DNA from: Porodaedalea pini
Taxonomy: Eukaryota; Basidiomycota; Agaricomycetes; Hymenochaetales; Hymenochaetaceae
Assembly: GCA_002794775.1 (NCBI GenBank)
Contig: NBAY01000048.1
Location: 275,385-339,384 of the forward strand
DNA: 64,000 bases
Reading direction: 5' to 3'
Part shown: positions 1-11,039 of the stretch, piece after piece
Layout: each line of letters opens with the position of its first letter
Position numbering within the stretch: the stretch's first letter is position 1
Made by a program: the position numbers and the translations under genes
The notes under the pieces: model-generated
Database searches by the model: none
Told to the model about the DNA's origin: nothing
The model's input: the letters and a program-made list of their open reading frames with translations, nothing else

Positions 1-2901
1 ACTGTTGAGATCCCGAATGGTGATACTGTAAGCACCATTACTATTAAAGATGTTTATTATGCTAAAGAAATGCACATGACACTACTTAGCCAGTCTAAAC
101 TTTGCGCAGAAGGATATGAATTTATTTATAAAGGAAATTTGTGTACAATAAAGGCACCTAGTGGTGAAATATGCAGTCAAATTCAATGTAAAAATAACCT
201 GTACTCTATATTAAAATATTACCAAATGAGCACTGTAAAATCAATTACTTTGTTCGAACTTCATAAGAAACTCGGTCACTTAAGTTATACTTACCTCAAA
301 TGGCTACTTAAAAATCATCCTGAATCAATCCATTACAAAATTACTGACTCAACTGAAACTCAATGTTGTGTTTGTGTCGAAGCAAATATCAAAAGAAATG
401 TTATACCTAAAACTCGAACTTCTGAATTAGCTAAAAACTTTGGCAATCATTTTCATATGGATATTTGGGGACCTGTGCCGACAACTGCTATTGGAAATTT
501 TAAATATCTGTTAACTTTAGTCAACGACTGTACTAGATGGGTCCAAATGAGTTTACTTAAAACTAAAGTGGATGGTTATACTGCTTACATTAAATGGGCT
601 ACTTTATTATCAACTCAATATGGAATTAAAATCAAAATACTTCAATCTGACAATGATACTGTCTTTTTATCAAATGACTTTCAACTCTTTTTAGACAGTC
701 AAGGAACTGTGCGAAAACTAACCGTACATGATACTCCACAACAAAATGGTGTAGCTGAGCGAACTCATCAAACAATACTAAATCAAGTTAGATCAAATTT
801 ACTAGGACATAAATTACTGAATAAGCTCTGGGGAGAAGCCGTTAACTACTCAACTTTTATACATAATAGAACACCTAAAGCAGCAATTAACTTTATCTCT
901 CCATACTTTAAGTGATTTAATAAAGCTTATATTTTTGATAACTTACATGAATTTGGCACTCACGTCATTTTCAGAGAAGAAAACACTAATAAACTAACTC
1001 CCAAAGGATCCTATGGCCGATGGCTATGTTAGGATGAAGAAAGTAAAGGACATAGAATTTACCATGATCAGAAAATAACTGTTGAAAGAAATGTCCAATT
1101 TCTCGAAGTCGCACCTTCTCAAATTGAAGGGGAGCAAACTGATACCCCACTAGAAAACAATCAAAACAACCCTACTGAAACTACTGAACCAAGAAGATCA
1201 GAGCGACAAAGAAAACCAACTAAATGTTCTAGAGGACTAGACTATACTGAAGAACTTAACCTCACTATTTACCTAACTGAATTCAATGAATTCAATAATG
1301 AACAACTTGGCGACCCCATCACTTTCCAACAAGCAATTAAGCGACCAGATGCACTTAGATGGGCTAAAGCCATGAAAGATGAAATTGAAACACTAAAAGA
1401 AAGACAAACTTGGGAATATGTTTACCCACCTACTAATGCGAATATCATTGGCACTAGATTTGTTTACAAAACTAAACGGTTAGCCGATGGCCGAATTGAC
1501 AAATACAAAGCAAGATTAGTTGTGCAAGGATATGCACAACAAGAAGGAATTGATTTTTACTCAGATGACTTATTTGCACCAGTAGCACGACTTAGTACTG
1601 TGCGAACTATACTTTCCTGGGCAGCAACTAATGACTATGAAATACATCAAATAGATATTAAATCAGCCTACTTATATGGTGAACTAGAAGATGATGAAGA
1701 AATTTATATCAAACCACCACCAGGATACAATAAACTATTACCTGACTTAAAACCTGGACAAATACTGAAACTAAAGAAAGCATTATATGGACTTAAACAA
1801 GCAGGAAGACGTTGGTACAAAAAACTAATGTTGATCTTAACTAAAATAGGACTAACTAGGTCAGACAATGACAATGCAGTCTTTTTCAAAACAAAAAATA
1901 ACAAAACTATACTTGTATTATTTGTACATGTCGATGACATTACAATAGCTGCGAAATCAACTCAACTATTAACTGAACTAAAAACTCAAATTGGAAATGA
2001 AGTTACTTACACTGACGGAAATGAAATTCACTGGTTACTTGGAATTGAAATTAAGCGTAACCGTCAAACTAAAACTATAGTGTTAAAACAACAAAACTAT
2101 ATTGAAACTATTATCAAACACTATAATTTAGAAAATGCTAAACTGAAGAATTCTCCCATGGAGCCAGGGAGACAATTATCAACTGATGACGCACCAGCCG
2201 ATGATGAAGAACTTACTTACATGGAAAAGGTACCTTACATGAACATGGTTGGAGCACTGCGATATGCAGCAGACTGTACCAGGCCAGATATTGCCTATAC
2301 ATGTGGAATACTCGCGAGATATTTAACTAACCCTGGTATTAAACATTTTGACGCCGCAAAACAATGTTTTCAATACTTACACTCAACTAAAGACTATTGG
2401 CTCATACTCAGCGGAACTGAAAATACTCAACTTACTGGATACACTGACTCTGATGGAATGACAACTGAAGGGCATAAAGCCATATCCGGATACTTCTTTA
2501 AACTTGGCAATTCAATAACATCATGGTCAAGCAAAAGACAAACTTTAGTATCATTAGCCATAGCTGAAGCTGAACTTATTGCACTAGCCTATGCGACTCA
2601 GGAAGCTATTTGGCTAAAAAGACTTGTGAATGAGGTTCTGCAGGCTTTGTTTGCACCTACTACAATCTTTACTGATAATCAAGCTATTATTACTATGGCA
2701 ACTGATCCTGAGCGTAAATATTCTCAAAGAACTAAACATATTGACATACAAAAAGATTTCTTTAGAGATCACATTGATAAAGGAACTATTACTGTTAAAT
2801 ACATCCCCACTGAACATAATATTGCTGATTTACTCACTAAAGCACTTTCAGTAACTTTACTCAAGCGCTTTGTAGAACAACTTAGACTAACATGCGCTTG
2901 A
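1..2901 (+). pseudogene. Copia-1 pol polyprotein with two in-frame stops
   Basis: One reading frame runs from base 1 to the stop at 2899-2901, broken only by TGA at 913-915 and TAG at 1030-1032. In order I see: the end of the protease/linker region; an HHCC zinc site (HKKLGH then CCVC, about 262-378); the integrase core with HMDIWGP, LQSDND and QNGVAERTHQT supplying the D,D,E residues; reverse transcriptase with the YVDD-box variant FVHVDD near 1921; and RNase H ending in ADLLTKAL. The protein would make, process and integrate the element's cDNA. Between the two stops the frame remains copia-like, so these are point lesions in a nearly intact copy. A stop-suppressed product is conceivable but nothing supports it. 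Confidence 0.9.
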
Positions 2902-2912
2902 AGGGGAGTCTT
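2899..2912 (+). promoter_or_regulatory. Copia-1 polypurine tract
   Basis: The purine-rich run TTGAAGGGGAGTC overlaps the pol stop and directly precedes the putative 3' LTR, the normal place for the plus-strand primer. Confidence 0.6.
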
Positions 2913-2913
2913 A

Positions 2914-3096
2914 TGATAATACTGTTTATGCAACTTATTTACTTATGACTTCACTTGTTTACTCACATGACTATTACTTCCTACTCGTTATAGTATGCTA
3001 TTCAATTGTACTGTATATAAGGACGGGCATTCTCACCCCTAATCTATAGCTTTGTCCCACTTTTCTGCTCGTCTAAGACAAGTCGAAGGGATAACA
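2914..3096 (+). repeat. Probable Copia-1 3' LTR
   Basis: The segment starts TGATAATACTG just after the purine tract and ends GGGATAACA, giving TG...CA ends. Inside is a TATA-like promoter element (CTGTATATAAGGACG, near 3010). Its partner LTR is outside the window, so both ends are inferred. Confidence 0.55.
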
Positions 3097-3138
3097 ATGC
3101 ATAGACCGGCACAATCCAGAGGCAGAATATGACATGGC

Positions 3139-3517
3139 TCACAATTCGCAGCAATCTGCCATGTGCGGCCCTCCGAGTTGCCATTTCTGAGGCGACGGCG
3201 GCTCTTCATAACCAAAGTCTATGTCCCCATCATCTCCCTGCCTTCTGTTGAAACCATAGCGACCTTGGCCAAGGACATTGCCATAGGGTGACATGTTCAC
3301 ATGGACCGGGCGAGGCATGCCTCCGTGAGGGCGTCGTTGTGCGTTGTGTACACCAGCAGGGACTACAGACGCGTACGGAGGAGGCTGTGAAGTCGGTCCA
3401 TCAGCTGTATGGGTAGACAGTGGGTACAACTGTGGTGTGATTGGGCCGCCTTTTCCATGTATGCATTTCAGCCATGCAGCAAATGCTACAGTGAAGTTAA
3501 GGGAGATGCTGCGTACC
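3139..3517 (-). pseudogene. Unidentified gene fragment, Pro/Gly-rich
   Basis: A minus-strand frame stays open from the edge of the tRNA-like repeat (about 3517) to 3139. It encodes a short segment with tryptophan and hydrophobic residues, then a low-complexity tail rich in Pro, Gly and His (PTSQPPPYASVV, RPHGGMPRPVHV). I do not recognise the family. It may be a remnant of a transposon companion gene or of a host gene cut by the repeat. It has no clear start codon. Confidence 0.3.
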
Positions 3518-3520
3518 TCT

Positions 3521-3714
3521 TGTTGGATTACATAATCCTACAGCTTATATAAGATTATAACCATGCAAAACTACCTATGTGTACAAAAGCCTCTGAGTTT
3601 ATATCTTAAAAGCTAACCTTGGAGTACTGGCTGGATAGCTCAGTTGGTTCAGAGCACTCAGGAGGTCCTTGGTTCAATTCCAAGTCCAGCTAGTATACTT
3701 TTCTATATGTGCTG
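3521..3714 (+). repeat. tRNA-like dispersed repeat, copy 1
   Basis: This 194-bp unit starts TGTTGGATTACATAATCC and ends ATATGTGCTG. It matches 32063-32268 in inverted orientation and homology stops sharply at both ends. The last 90 bp contain a tRNA-like domain with a perfect A box (TAGCTCAGTTGG) and a near-perfect B box (GGTTCAATTCC). The anticodon arm is mostly deleted compared with copy 2. It could be a tRNA-derived SINE or an LTR-like TRIM that carries a tRNA. I see no target duplication. Confidence 0.7.
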
Positions 3715-3987
3715 CGAATACCTCTCACAATGTTGCTTGATGTTGGGTTGTTGTGTGGAATCGGGAACATTGGTGGTGGTGAATGTGACTGTACACTCGC
3801 ACTCGGGAAACGTGGTAGTGACATACCATCACTAAAGAGTGCTGGTGCAGGCATTGATATTCACTGTGTTCTCAGTAGATCTGACAGTATGAGGTCAGGT
3901 GCTATAACGTAGTATAGTGTAATCTGGCAATATATGTGATTAGTTTATCCGTGTGAAGTTTTTGTCAGATCTGAATTTAAAGCCTGG
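3715..3987. other. No recognisable gene
   Basis: Nothing here supports a gene. The open frames are short and lack domain-like composition. Confidence 0.5.
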
Positions 3988-3995
3988 AATAATAT

Positions 3996-4691
3996 AGGAC
4001 CCCCAGCAATGCCTTTTGATGTATCTGAAAAAAATGGGAAGTTTTATCTGGATTAGGTCAGCCAAAAAGTGTCATTTTTATCCGGATTGTCAGAGGCAAC
4101 ATAATTTTTTCAGTCATCTTGTCCGGATTTTCTCAGAGGCACCCCTGAAAAGTGGCATTTTCCCATGCTTTCTATTTAAAAAATTGATTTTTGCGCGATT
4201 TTCTCCTCATAACTCACTGACCTCCATAATGTGATCAGTAGTGCGCTGGGTGTGTAATAGGGAGCTCTACTAGTAATGCTGTTCATGGCCAAATGTGGGT
4301 TGGGAAATAAGCAAAATTTTCATGTTTGACTTTTCCCCTCTTTTCCTTCACAATTGATTACACTTGTCTTACTTGAACTAAATCATAGATTTGATATTAT
4401 AAATTACATATATAGATAAATGCTTCCACAGTCCATGTGGAAATTTGTAATGTTACCAAGTTTGGTCAAGTTGCTTGTCAGCGCATCATATTTGTCATGA
4501 TCGGCAGATTACTATTATCTGGATTGTCAGAGGCCTAGGTGATCTCCGAGCACTACTTATCCGGCTATTTTCAGAGCCATTTTCGACATTTTCACCCCAA
4601 ATTATCTGGATTTTCAGATGCATCATGCAAATTTTTAGCCAAAAGTTATCTGGATTTGTCAGATAGATATGGATGGATTGCTGGGGGTCCT
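3996..4691. mobile_element. hAT-type MITE, 696 bp
   Basis: The element has perfect 15-bp terminal inverted repeats, AGGACCCCCAGCAAT at the left and its complement at 4677-4691. It is flanked by a perfect 8-bp target duplication AATAATAT (3988-3995 and 4692-4699). The 8-bp duplication is the hAT-superfamily hallmark. It has no coding capacity. Inside are repeated copies of a motif resembling TATCCGGATTGTCAGAGGC, probably transposase-binding sites. Confidence 0.88.
4026..4670 (+). repeat. Interspersed 19-bp motif repeats inside the hAT MITE
   Basis: About seven degenerate copies of TATCYGGATTKTCAGAGGC lie at about 4039, 4080, 4120, 4516, 4558, 4602 and 4647. They are all on the same strand and clustered toward both ends of the element. 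Confidence 0.6.
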
Positions 4692-4699
4692 AATAATAT

Positions 4700-4916
4700 G
4701 GAACCGCCGCTTACCGGACCATGTGATAATAGATAAGATGAGATAGTCGAGGATGATCAGTGAGGATCTGCGTCGAGGACTTGTTAGGCGATATAGATTA
4801 CAATTAGACTCAGTACTCCTGACACGATCTGTCGCAATGCGTCCCAGGTGCTGGACTTTGTGGATTCGTAATGAGTGACACCCCTGGCATGCGCTTGTGC
4901 CTCTCATCACGCATCC
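4700..4916. other. 5' flank of the Tnp2 gene
   Basis: This stretch lies between the MITE and the proposed Tnp2 start and has no coding signal. It probably held the promoter and leader of the Tnp2 transposon before the MITE inserted. Confidence 0.35.
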
Positions 4917-5977
4917 ATGATGGCCAAGGCTAATTCTGTGAGTTCAATATAGTCCTTTACTAAATGAAATATATTAACTTTTAACAGAAATCGAAATCAA
5001 AGCGCATGGCCTGGTGCTCATGCAAGTTGTGCGTTGTGGTCTCACCAAAGGGACGCTATATCGAAGCCTCCACGCAATGCTCCCATGTCAAGCGCTTCAC
5101 TGCTGCTCAAGTGAAGGACATGCAAGATTTGAAGGACATCGGTGCAGCTGGCACCTCTACTGTTGCTGCTGCTGCTGCTACGGCTGCTGGTCTTGTTATT
5201 GCTACTGTTGCTGCTGGTACTGCTGTTGCTTCAGGGCTTGCTGCTGCTGCTGTTGGGCTAGGGATGGGTGGGAGCACTGGTACATGGGACGAGGCAGCTG
5301 TTGGGAGTGATGGGCACTTTTTGCCTGAAGACGCGTCTGATGACTGCATGGACATCGACAACGACGGACTCAATAACTTTTGGCATCTGGATGATCTCAA
5401 TGAACTTACACATGAAACAGAGCAGCAAGAAGCTGAAGGAAGCCCGCCGCCACCGCCTGTAACTCAAAATGCAGCTGACTCGAACAAATGCAACAAGCTT
5501 TGGCATGTCATTTTGCTTCTCATTGCATGCCTTAATCTTCGCTTCCATCTGCCGTTTCACAGCTGTAACCTCATTCTTTCAGTCCTCAAGTGCCTTATTT
5601 TTAATCTCGGCATCTTCTCCCCTGATTACAAGCCTATAATCACACTCAAGACCACATTCAAAGCACTAGGGCTCCAAGATTGCTTCAAGGTCCTTCCCAT
5701 GTGTCCTACATGCCAGCGCGTCTTTCCTGCAGACTCCGAGTGTGACCTGAGGTGCGAAGTTTGCGATATACCCCTCTTCAAGACCAGGACGCTCCTACGG
5801 GGTGATTTTGACAGAACAGTGGATGGAGAAGAGCATCAAACACAGACGCCTATCCTCCAGTACCCGCATCTTTCTATCAGCAGTCAGTTAACAATGCTTC
5901 TCACTGTTCCAAGAATGAAGGAAGTGCTAGAGAGCTACAAGAAAAAATTGCGGCTCACTGGAGTTCTAGGGGATATT
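4917..5977 (+). pseudogene. Tnp2 (CACTA/Plavaka-like) transposase, 5' half, cut by Copia-2
   Basis: The first exon starts at about 4917 (ATGATGGCC). A roughly 50-bp GT-AG intron follows, then a frame that is open from about 4988 into the copia LTR. The protein has two N-terminal cysteines (CSCKLC), an alanine tract encoded by GCT repeats near 5160-5260, a hydrophobic stretch, and a zinc-ribbon-like region with CPTC and CEVC pairs near 5700-5770. It continues in frame at 30401 once the copia element and one ATATT copy are removed. The family is a DDE transposase of the En/Spm-CACTA type, common in Agaricomycetes. An apparent stop at 5981-5983 is copia LTR sequence, not part of the gene. Confidence 0.8.
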
Positions 5978-6207
5978 TATTAGCAGCAGTGAACCAAAAG
6001 GGGTCACACTTCACACCTGAGTCCAATGGATGAGTGCAACAGATAGGGACACTCATACATTGTCTCAGCCGCTTTGAAGCTAATATTATATAAGACAAAA
6101 ATCATGTGATGTTTGCACATGCATGTGCATGTGTGAACAGAGGTGTGGGAATAAATCAAGAAAAGCATGGAAAACATAAAATAAGTGTCAGAATCACACT
6201 TCCAACA
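5978..6207 (-). repeat. Copia-2 3' LTR
   Basis: It is 230 bp long and nearly identical to 30166-30395; the few differences are mostly C/T and G/A in a CA/TG-rich stretch near 6110-6140. On the element strand it begins TGTTGGAAGTGTG. Confidence 0.95.
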
Positions 6208-6219
6208 CTCCCACCTAAT
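6208..6219 (-). promoter_or_regulatory. Copia-2 polypurine tract
   Basis: On the minus strand, ATTAGGTGGGAG abuts the start of the 3' LTR, where plus-strand priming occurs. Confidence 0.7.
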
Positions 6220-6235
6220 CTGACACATCTGTAAG

Positions 6236-6996
6236 TCACCTAAGACCTAACATCCCACACATTTCTCCAACCTTCAACCGCCCAAGGGCTTTGGTCATGA
6301 TATCAGCTGGCATAGACTTAGTGGGCAAGTACCTCACATCCACATAGCCTGCTTCAACCACATCTCTCAGCCAGTAATGACACAAATCCAGGTGTTTTAT
6401 ATGCCCATGATGTTCAGGATTTCTGGCAACTGCTAATGCAGACTGGTTGTCAACATAGAGAACAGATGGGGCATCAAAATGATACCCAAACTCAGTGAGC
6501 AAGTTGCGCAACCATATGATCTCTTGTCCTGATTGTACAGCAGCAATGTATTCTGCCTCAGTAGTAGAGAGAGTCACAATAGTTTGCAATCGACTTGCCC
6601 AACTGATTGCACCAGTTCCCATTTTAACCACCATGCCACTTGTAGAGCACCTGTCATCCTCATCACCACCATAGTCTGCATCAGAGAACGTGGTGAACAG
6701 CTCAGCTGAGTTGGGGTCAGGTGCATAAGTCAACTTGTAGTCTTTGGTACCTTGAAGGTAACAACATAAGTGCTTTGCAGCCTTCCAGTGAGCCATGCCA
6801 GGATTAGCACTAAAACACGCTAGAACTCCTACTGCATAAGCAATATCTGGGCGTGTAGCCACAGCAAGATACATGAGAGCGCCAACCAACTGCTTGTAAG
6901 GAACAGTCTTCATGAAGGCAGTCTCTTCATCATTCTTGGGAGCCATAGACTTGCTAAGCTTATGACCTTCAGGTAATGGGGTTGTCACAATGCCAC
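6236..6996 (-). pseudogene. Copia-2 pol, RNase H end
   Basis: This is the C-terminal copia segment. It has the RT thumb signature PYKQLVGALMYLAVATRPDIAY, then RNase H with SDADYGGD, the TTEAEYIA block, a DNQSA aspartate motif and ADIMTKALGR near the C terminus. The frame ends at 6236. Upstream it joins directly, through the AATTG duplication of gypsy-A, to the copia reverse transcriptase segment at 13280. This part has no internal stop. Confidence 0.9.
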
Positions 6997-7001
6997 AATT
7001 G

Positions 7002-7443
7002 TGTTAGGTGGGAGTCCAAGAGATGGCTCGGACTGGGCAGGCCTCGGCTGACTGTCGTCTGGGACGTGTTATACTTGAGCAGGGACTTGGGACACGCTAC
7101 ACTCAGGCTAGGTTGTCACGGAGGTAAGAGGATTAATACAGTGTACTCTACTACAGGAGGGGGGACGTGGTCTCACCTAGGTCGTCACGGAGGTAAGAGG
7201 AAAAGCAGAACAGGTGTTCAGATGCAATTCCTCTTCCTTATATACAGTGATCACCTCATGAGAACCGGTTGCCCAATTGTCTAAGATTACATAAAGGGAG
7301 CGGAATGGAACGAATGAAGGTCAGGTGTAAGGGGGTGCGGGAAATGATTGAAAAGATGCTTAATTATAATGAAAAGGAGCAATTAAAAGAAAAGAAAATA
7401 GTAAAAGGGAAAATAAAAGAAGAGAAAAGTTTGAGTCCTGACA
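7002..7443 (-). repeat. Gypsy-A 3' LTR
   Basis: It is 442 bp, paired with 12833-13274. The two LTRs differ at about 18 positions by eye, almost all transitions at CpG. It is 70 bp longer than the gypsy-B LTR because of a partly duplicated internal segment around 7120-7198. Confidence 0.93.
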
Positions 7444-7460
7444 TTACTTCCCCCTCAAGG
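7444..7460 (-). promoter_or_regulatory. Gypsy-A polypurine tract
   Basis: The minus strand reads CCTTGAGGGGGAAGTAA directly before the 3' LTR and contains the pol stop TAA (7444-7446). Confidence 0.7.
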
Positions 7461-10400
7461 TTGGGCGTCCCAACCAACCAAGATCACAGTCATCTGGCTC
7501 GGTGTCGACAAAGAGTGGGCGGAGTCGTTGGTGAGGAATGTCGAGTTTTTGAGGAGCGCCGGGGTGTTTCTGATAGAACTCAGCGATCACCTCCTTTGCG
7601 TTCTCACTGAAGTCCATCTCAGGCTGCCAAGTTGGTTCATTGTATCTGACCCACTTGACGAGGTACTGCAGTTTTCCTCGATGCAGACATGAGTCGATGA
7701 CTTCCTCGACCTTGTATTCTTCCTCATTGTCAACAATCTTTGGTGGTGGCGGTGGCTGCTGTTTCTGGCCTTCAAAGGCTGGTTCAACAGTGGGCTTTAG
7801 TAGAGCTTCGTTGAAGATGGGGTGGACTTTTTTCCATCGCTTTGGGAGCTTGAGCTTGTACGCACTTGCTCCCACCTTGTCAACAACGTCGAAGGGACCA
7901 TACCACTTGTCAGCAAGCTTCTTCGTTGGCGAGTCTGTACTGATGTTTTGTCCGTCGAGGAAGACCTTGTCGCCAGCCTGGTACTTCACTGATGTTCCTG
8001 CCGTCCAGTCATGGTAGCGCTTCATGTCCTCCGCTGCCTTGACCAGGTTGTCCTTCACAACACGATGAGTCTCCTTGATGTGCTTCACGAATTCTTCCAC
8101 TGACATGTTGGTCGAGGAAGTTCGTACTGCGTCAAAGCTCATAGGGTGACGTCCAGTATTCGCGTAGAAGGGAGACATCTTTGTCGCTGAGTGTTCATGG
8201 TTGTTGTATGCAAATTCTGCGAGGGGGAGCCAGTCCTTCCAGTCCAATTGTCGATGGTTAACAAAGAGCCTAAGGTACTGTTCAAGTTCTTGGTTAACGC
8301 ATTCAGTCTGACCGTCCGTCTGCTGGTGATATGCCGTTGACGGGTTGCCTTCGATGTGCAGGAGTTTGTATAGCTCCTTCATCATCGACGCGTCGAACTA
8401 CGTGCCACGGTCATGGATGATCTTCTTTGGTAGGCCGTGGAGGCGGAAGATGTGGTCGCGGTACAACTGAGCCATGCCTTCCGCTGACAGCTTTGTCATC
8501 GTTGGGATCATGTGCATCTGCTTTGAGAATCTATCCACGATGACGCAGATCGTGTTATGTCCCTTCGAGTCTGGGAGTTCTCTGATGAGATCGACCATAA
8601 CAATTTCCCAAGGACCTTCAGGGACTGCGTTTGGGTGAAGTGGCCTTGACCTCGACGTTCTCAGCGCCTTTGTTTGCTGACAATGATCACATCCTCGGAC
8701 ATACGTTCGGATGTCGGAGAACATCGACACCCACCAGAAGTCTTGCCGGACAAGCTCCACCGTTTTCGATGCTCCTGGATGCCCAGCCAGTACTGAGTCG
8801 TGACACTCCTGCAACACAGATTCCTTTATTGTCGACGGGACGTATACCCTCCCCTTCATCCGCCACAAACCGTCGATCTCCATCATCCCTGTCGGCCTTT
8901 CCGACTCGTGTTGTGCCCTCTGCGCTTCACCCACTCTGTCTAACACCTCATCACGCGACGTCCTCACCACTCCACGATTCAGCCACTTCTCCTTGATGAA
9001 CACGACACCATCATTGTCATCCTTGCCCTCGTCATAGCCAGTCTTACGCAACAGTAAGTCCGCCTTGCCCATTGTCTTCCCCGACTTGTGCTCAAGGTGG
9101 AAGTTGAATTCCTCGAGTTCTGTTCACCAGCGAGCTTGTTGATAGCTCAGCTTCTGCGCCGACTTGAAGTAAGTAAGGTTGGTGTGATCAGACCAGATTT
9201 CGATAGGGTGACAGGCACCGAGAAGGTACTGTCTCCACTCCTTGAGTGCCAAAATGATTGCGAGCATCTCCTTGTCATAGATCTCATAGTTTCATTCTGC
9301 CAGTAGGAGTGCTTCTGACCTGTAGGCGATTACCCTCCACTTGCCTTCCTGCTTCTGCAGCAACACGCCTCCAAGTGCGAAGTTTGATGAGTCCGCTTCA
9401 ATGCGGAAAGGGCCCTCATTGTTCATGATGGCCAGGACTGGAGGTGAGCAGAGACATTGTCTCAACTCCTCGAACGCTTCCTGCTGTTTGGTCTCCCATA
9501 CCTAGTCCTTCTTGCCTGTTAGCGATGTTAGCAGATGGACTACCTTGCTGTAGTCCTTGATGAACCGTTGCAGCCAGTTGCCCATGCCGAGGAATTGTTG
9601 CAGCTGTTTGAGGTTTCGTGGGACCGGCCAGTCTGCGATTGCTGCCGTCTTCGCTGGGTCCACCCTGATCTCGCCATTACCTATGATGTGGCCGAGGTAC
9701 TTCACAACTTTGGTGTCAAACTCGCATTTCTCCGGTTTCAGGTACAGGCCGTTCTCTCGCAAGATCTGAAGGACACGTCTCGATGTCTCGATATGTTCCT
9801 CGAGAGTTTGCGAGAGAATCAGTATGTCGTCGAGGTAGACGATGATCAAGTTGTCATAGATCAATCCCTTGAAGATGTGGTTGACAAAAGCCTGAAACGT
9901 CACCGGTGCATTGCAAAGACCAAAGAACATGACTGTCGGTTCGAAAAGACCCATGTTCGTGCAGAACGCTGCCTTCCATTCATCGCCTTCTTGGATCCGG
10001 ACATTGTAGTATCCCCAGCGAAGATCAAGTTTGGTGATGAACTTTGCCTTCTTGACCTTGTTGACCAGTTCGTCGATGAGGGGGAGAGGATACTTGTTCT
10101 TGATTGTACCGTCATTGAGTTTACGATAGTCCTGGATTGGGCGTAGTGATTTGTCGGCCTTCTTAATAAAAAAGAAGGGCGACACCATCGGTGAGATCGA
10201 CTTTCGTATGCGGCCCGACTTCAAGTTCTCTTCGAGGAAGTCCTTTAGTGATTGCTGTTCTGTCGGTGTCAGCGGATAGATCTTGCAGTCGCTTGGCTTG
10301 AAGTCGGGTTTCAAGTCGATGACATGATCCCAGGGGCAATGTTCCAGTAGCTTCTCGAAACCTTTCTCACTGAAGACGTCAGCAAAGTTGTTTAGATATG

Positions 10401-11039
10401 CGGGCCAGGACGTCTTGTCCATTTGCACCTCTCTCACCCTCCTCACCTCCTCTACTCCCTCCTTCTCGATCACGCACTCTTCTGGACAATGGGTGAATTC
10501 AATCGAACCTGTCTTCCAGTTGACCTCCAGGTTGTGGCGTTGAAGCCAGTCATAGCCCAGGAAGATGTTCGACAATGCCAGGGATGTCACCGCAAGGACG
10601 ATCTTTTCCTTGTGATGTCCAATCATTAGCTCAACGTTGACGTATTTCTCGATCAAACCAGCCTCATTGTGCATGCCGTCTGCATTGAGTACCGCAAGGG
10701 GTCTGATGTATTGCTTGGTTTCCAACCCATAGTGTTCGACGAACCTCACATCAATGCACGATCCCGTACACCCCGAATCCACGAGCGCATGCGCATCTAC
10801 CTCCCTCGTCTCACCCTCCACGTTACATCCGACGTTCAGGAGGAGGTCCAGCTGGCGTCTGCCAGTTCCCCTCATGAACAATTGCTCGTATTTGCTTTTC
10901 TCATTCACACTGGTGGGGACTTCGTAATTGGGAAAACCATCGCCGTCGTTTGCATCTACGTGTTGTACAGACGGTTGGTTATATTTTATCGAGTCTGGAT
11001 ATGAAGCCCCTTGTTCTTCTCGGTCAGTCGCCCTGATGG

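Larger units (their letters stand above)
1..3096 (+). mobile_element. Copia-1: Ty1/copia retrotransposon, 5' part off the window
   Basis: The region holds the downstream part of a Ty1/copia polyprotein, a purine tract and a probable 3' LTR. Domain order is GAG-pre-integrase, integrase, reverse transcriptase, RNase H, which is the copia order. It is clearly richer in A+T than the rest of the window, suggesting a different history from the other elements. The 5' LTR, gag and most of the protease lie upstream of position 1, so no target duplication can be checked. Confidence 0.93.

Noticed and set aside
3628..3694. A functional tRNA gene
   Set aside because: A and B boxes are good, but the anticodon arm is largely missing, and the sequence is part of a longer repeat found again at 32063-32268.
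5014..5560. Several overlapping frames around the GCT repeat
   Set aside because: They are low-complexity shadows of the alanine tract of the Tnp2 protein.
9535..10146. A 203-codon plus-strand frame, repeated at 22758-23369
   Set aside because: It is the antisense shadow of the gypsy reverse transcriptase on the minus strand; the conserved protein motifs are all on the other strand.
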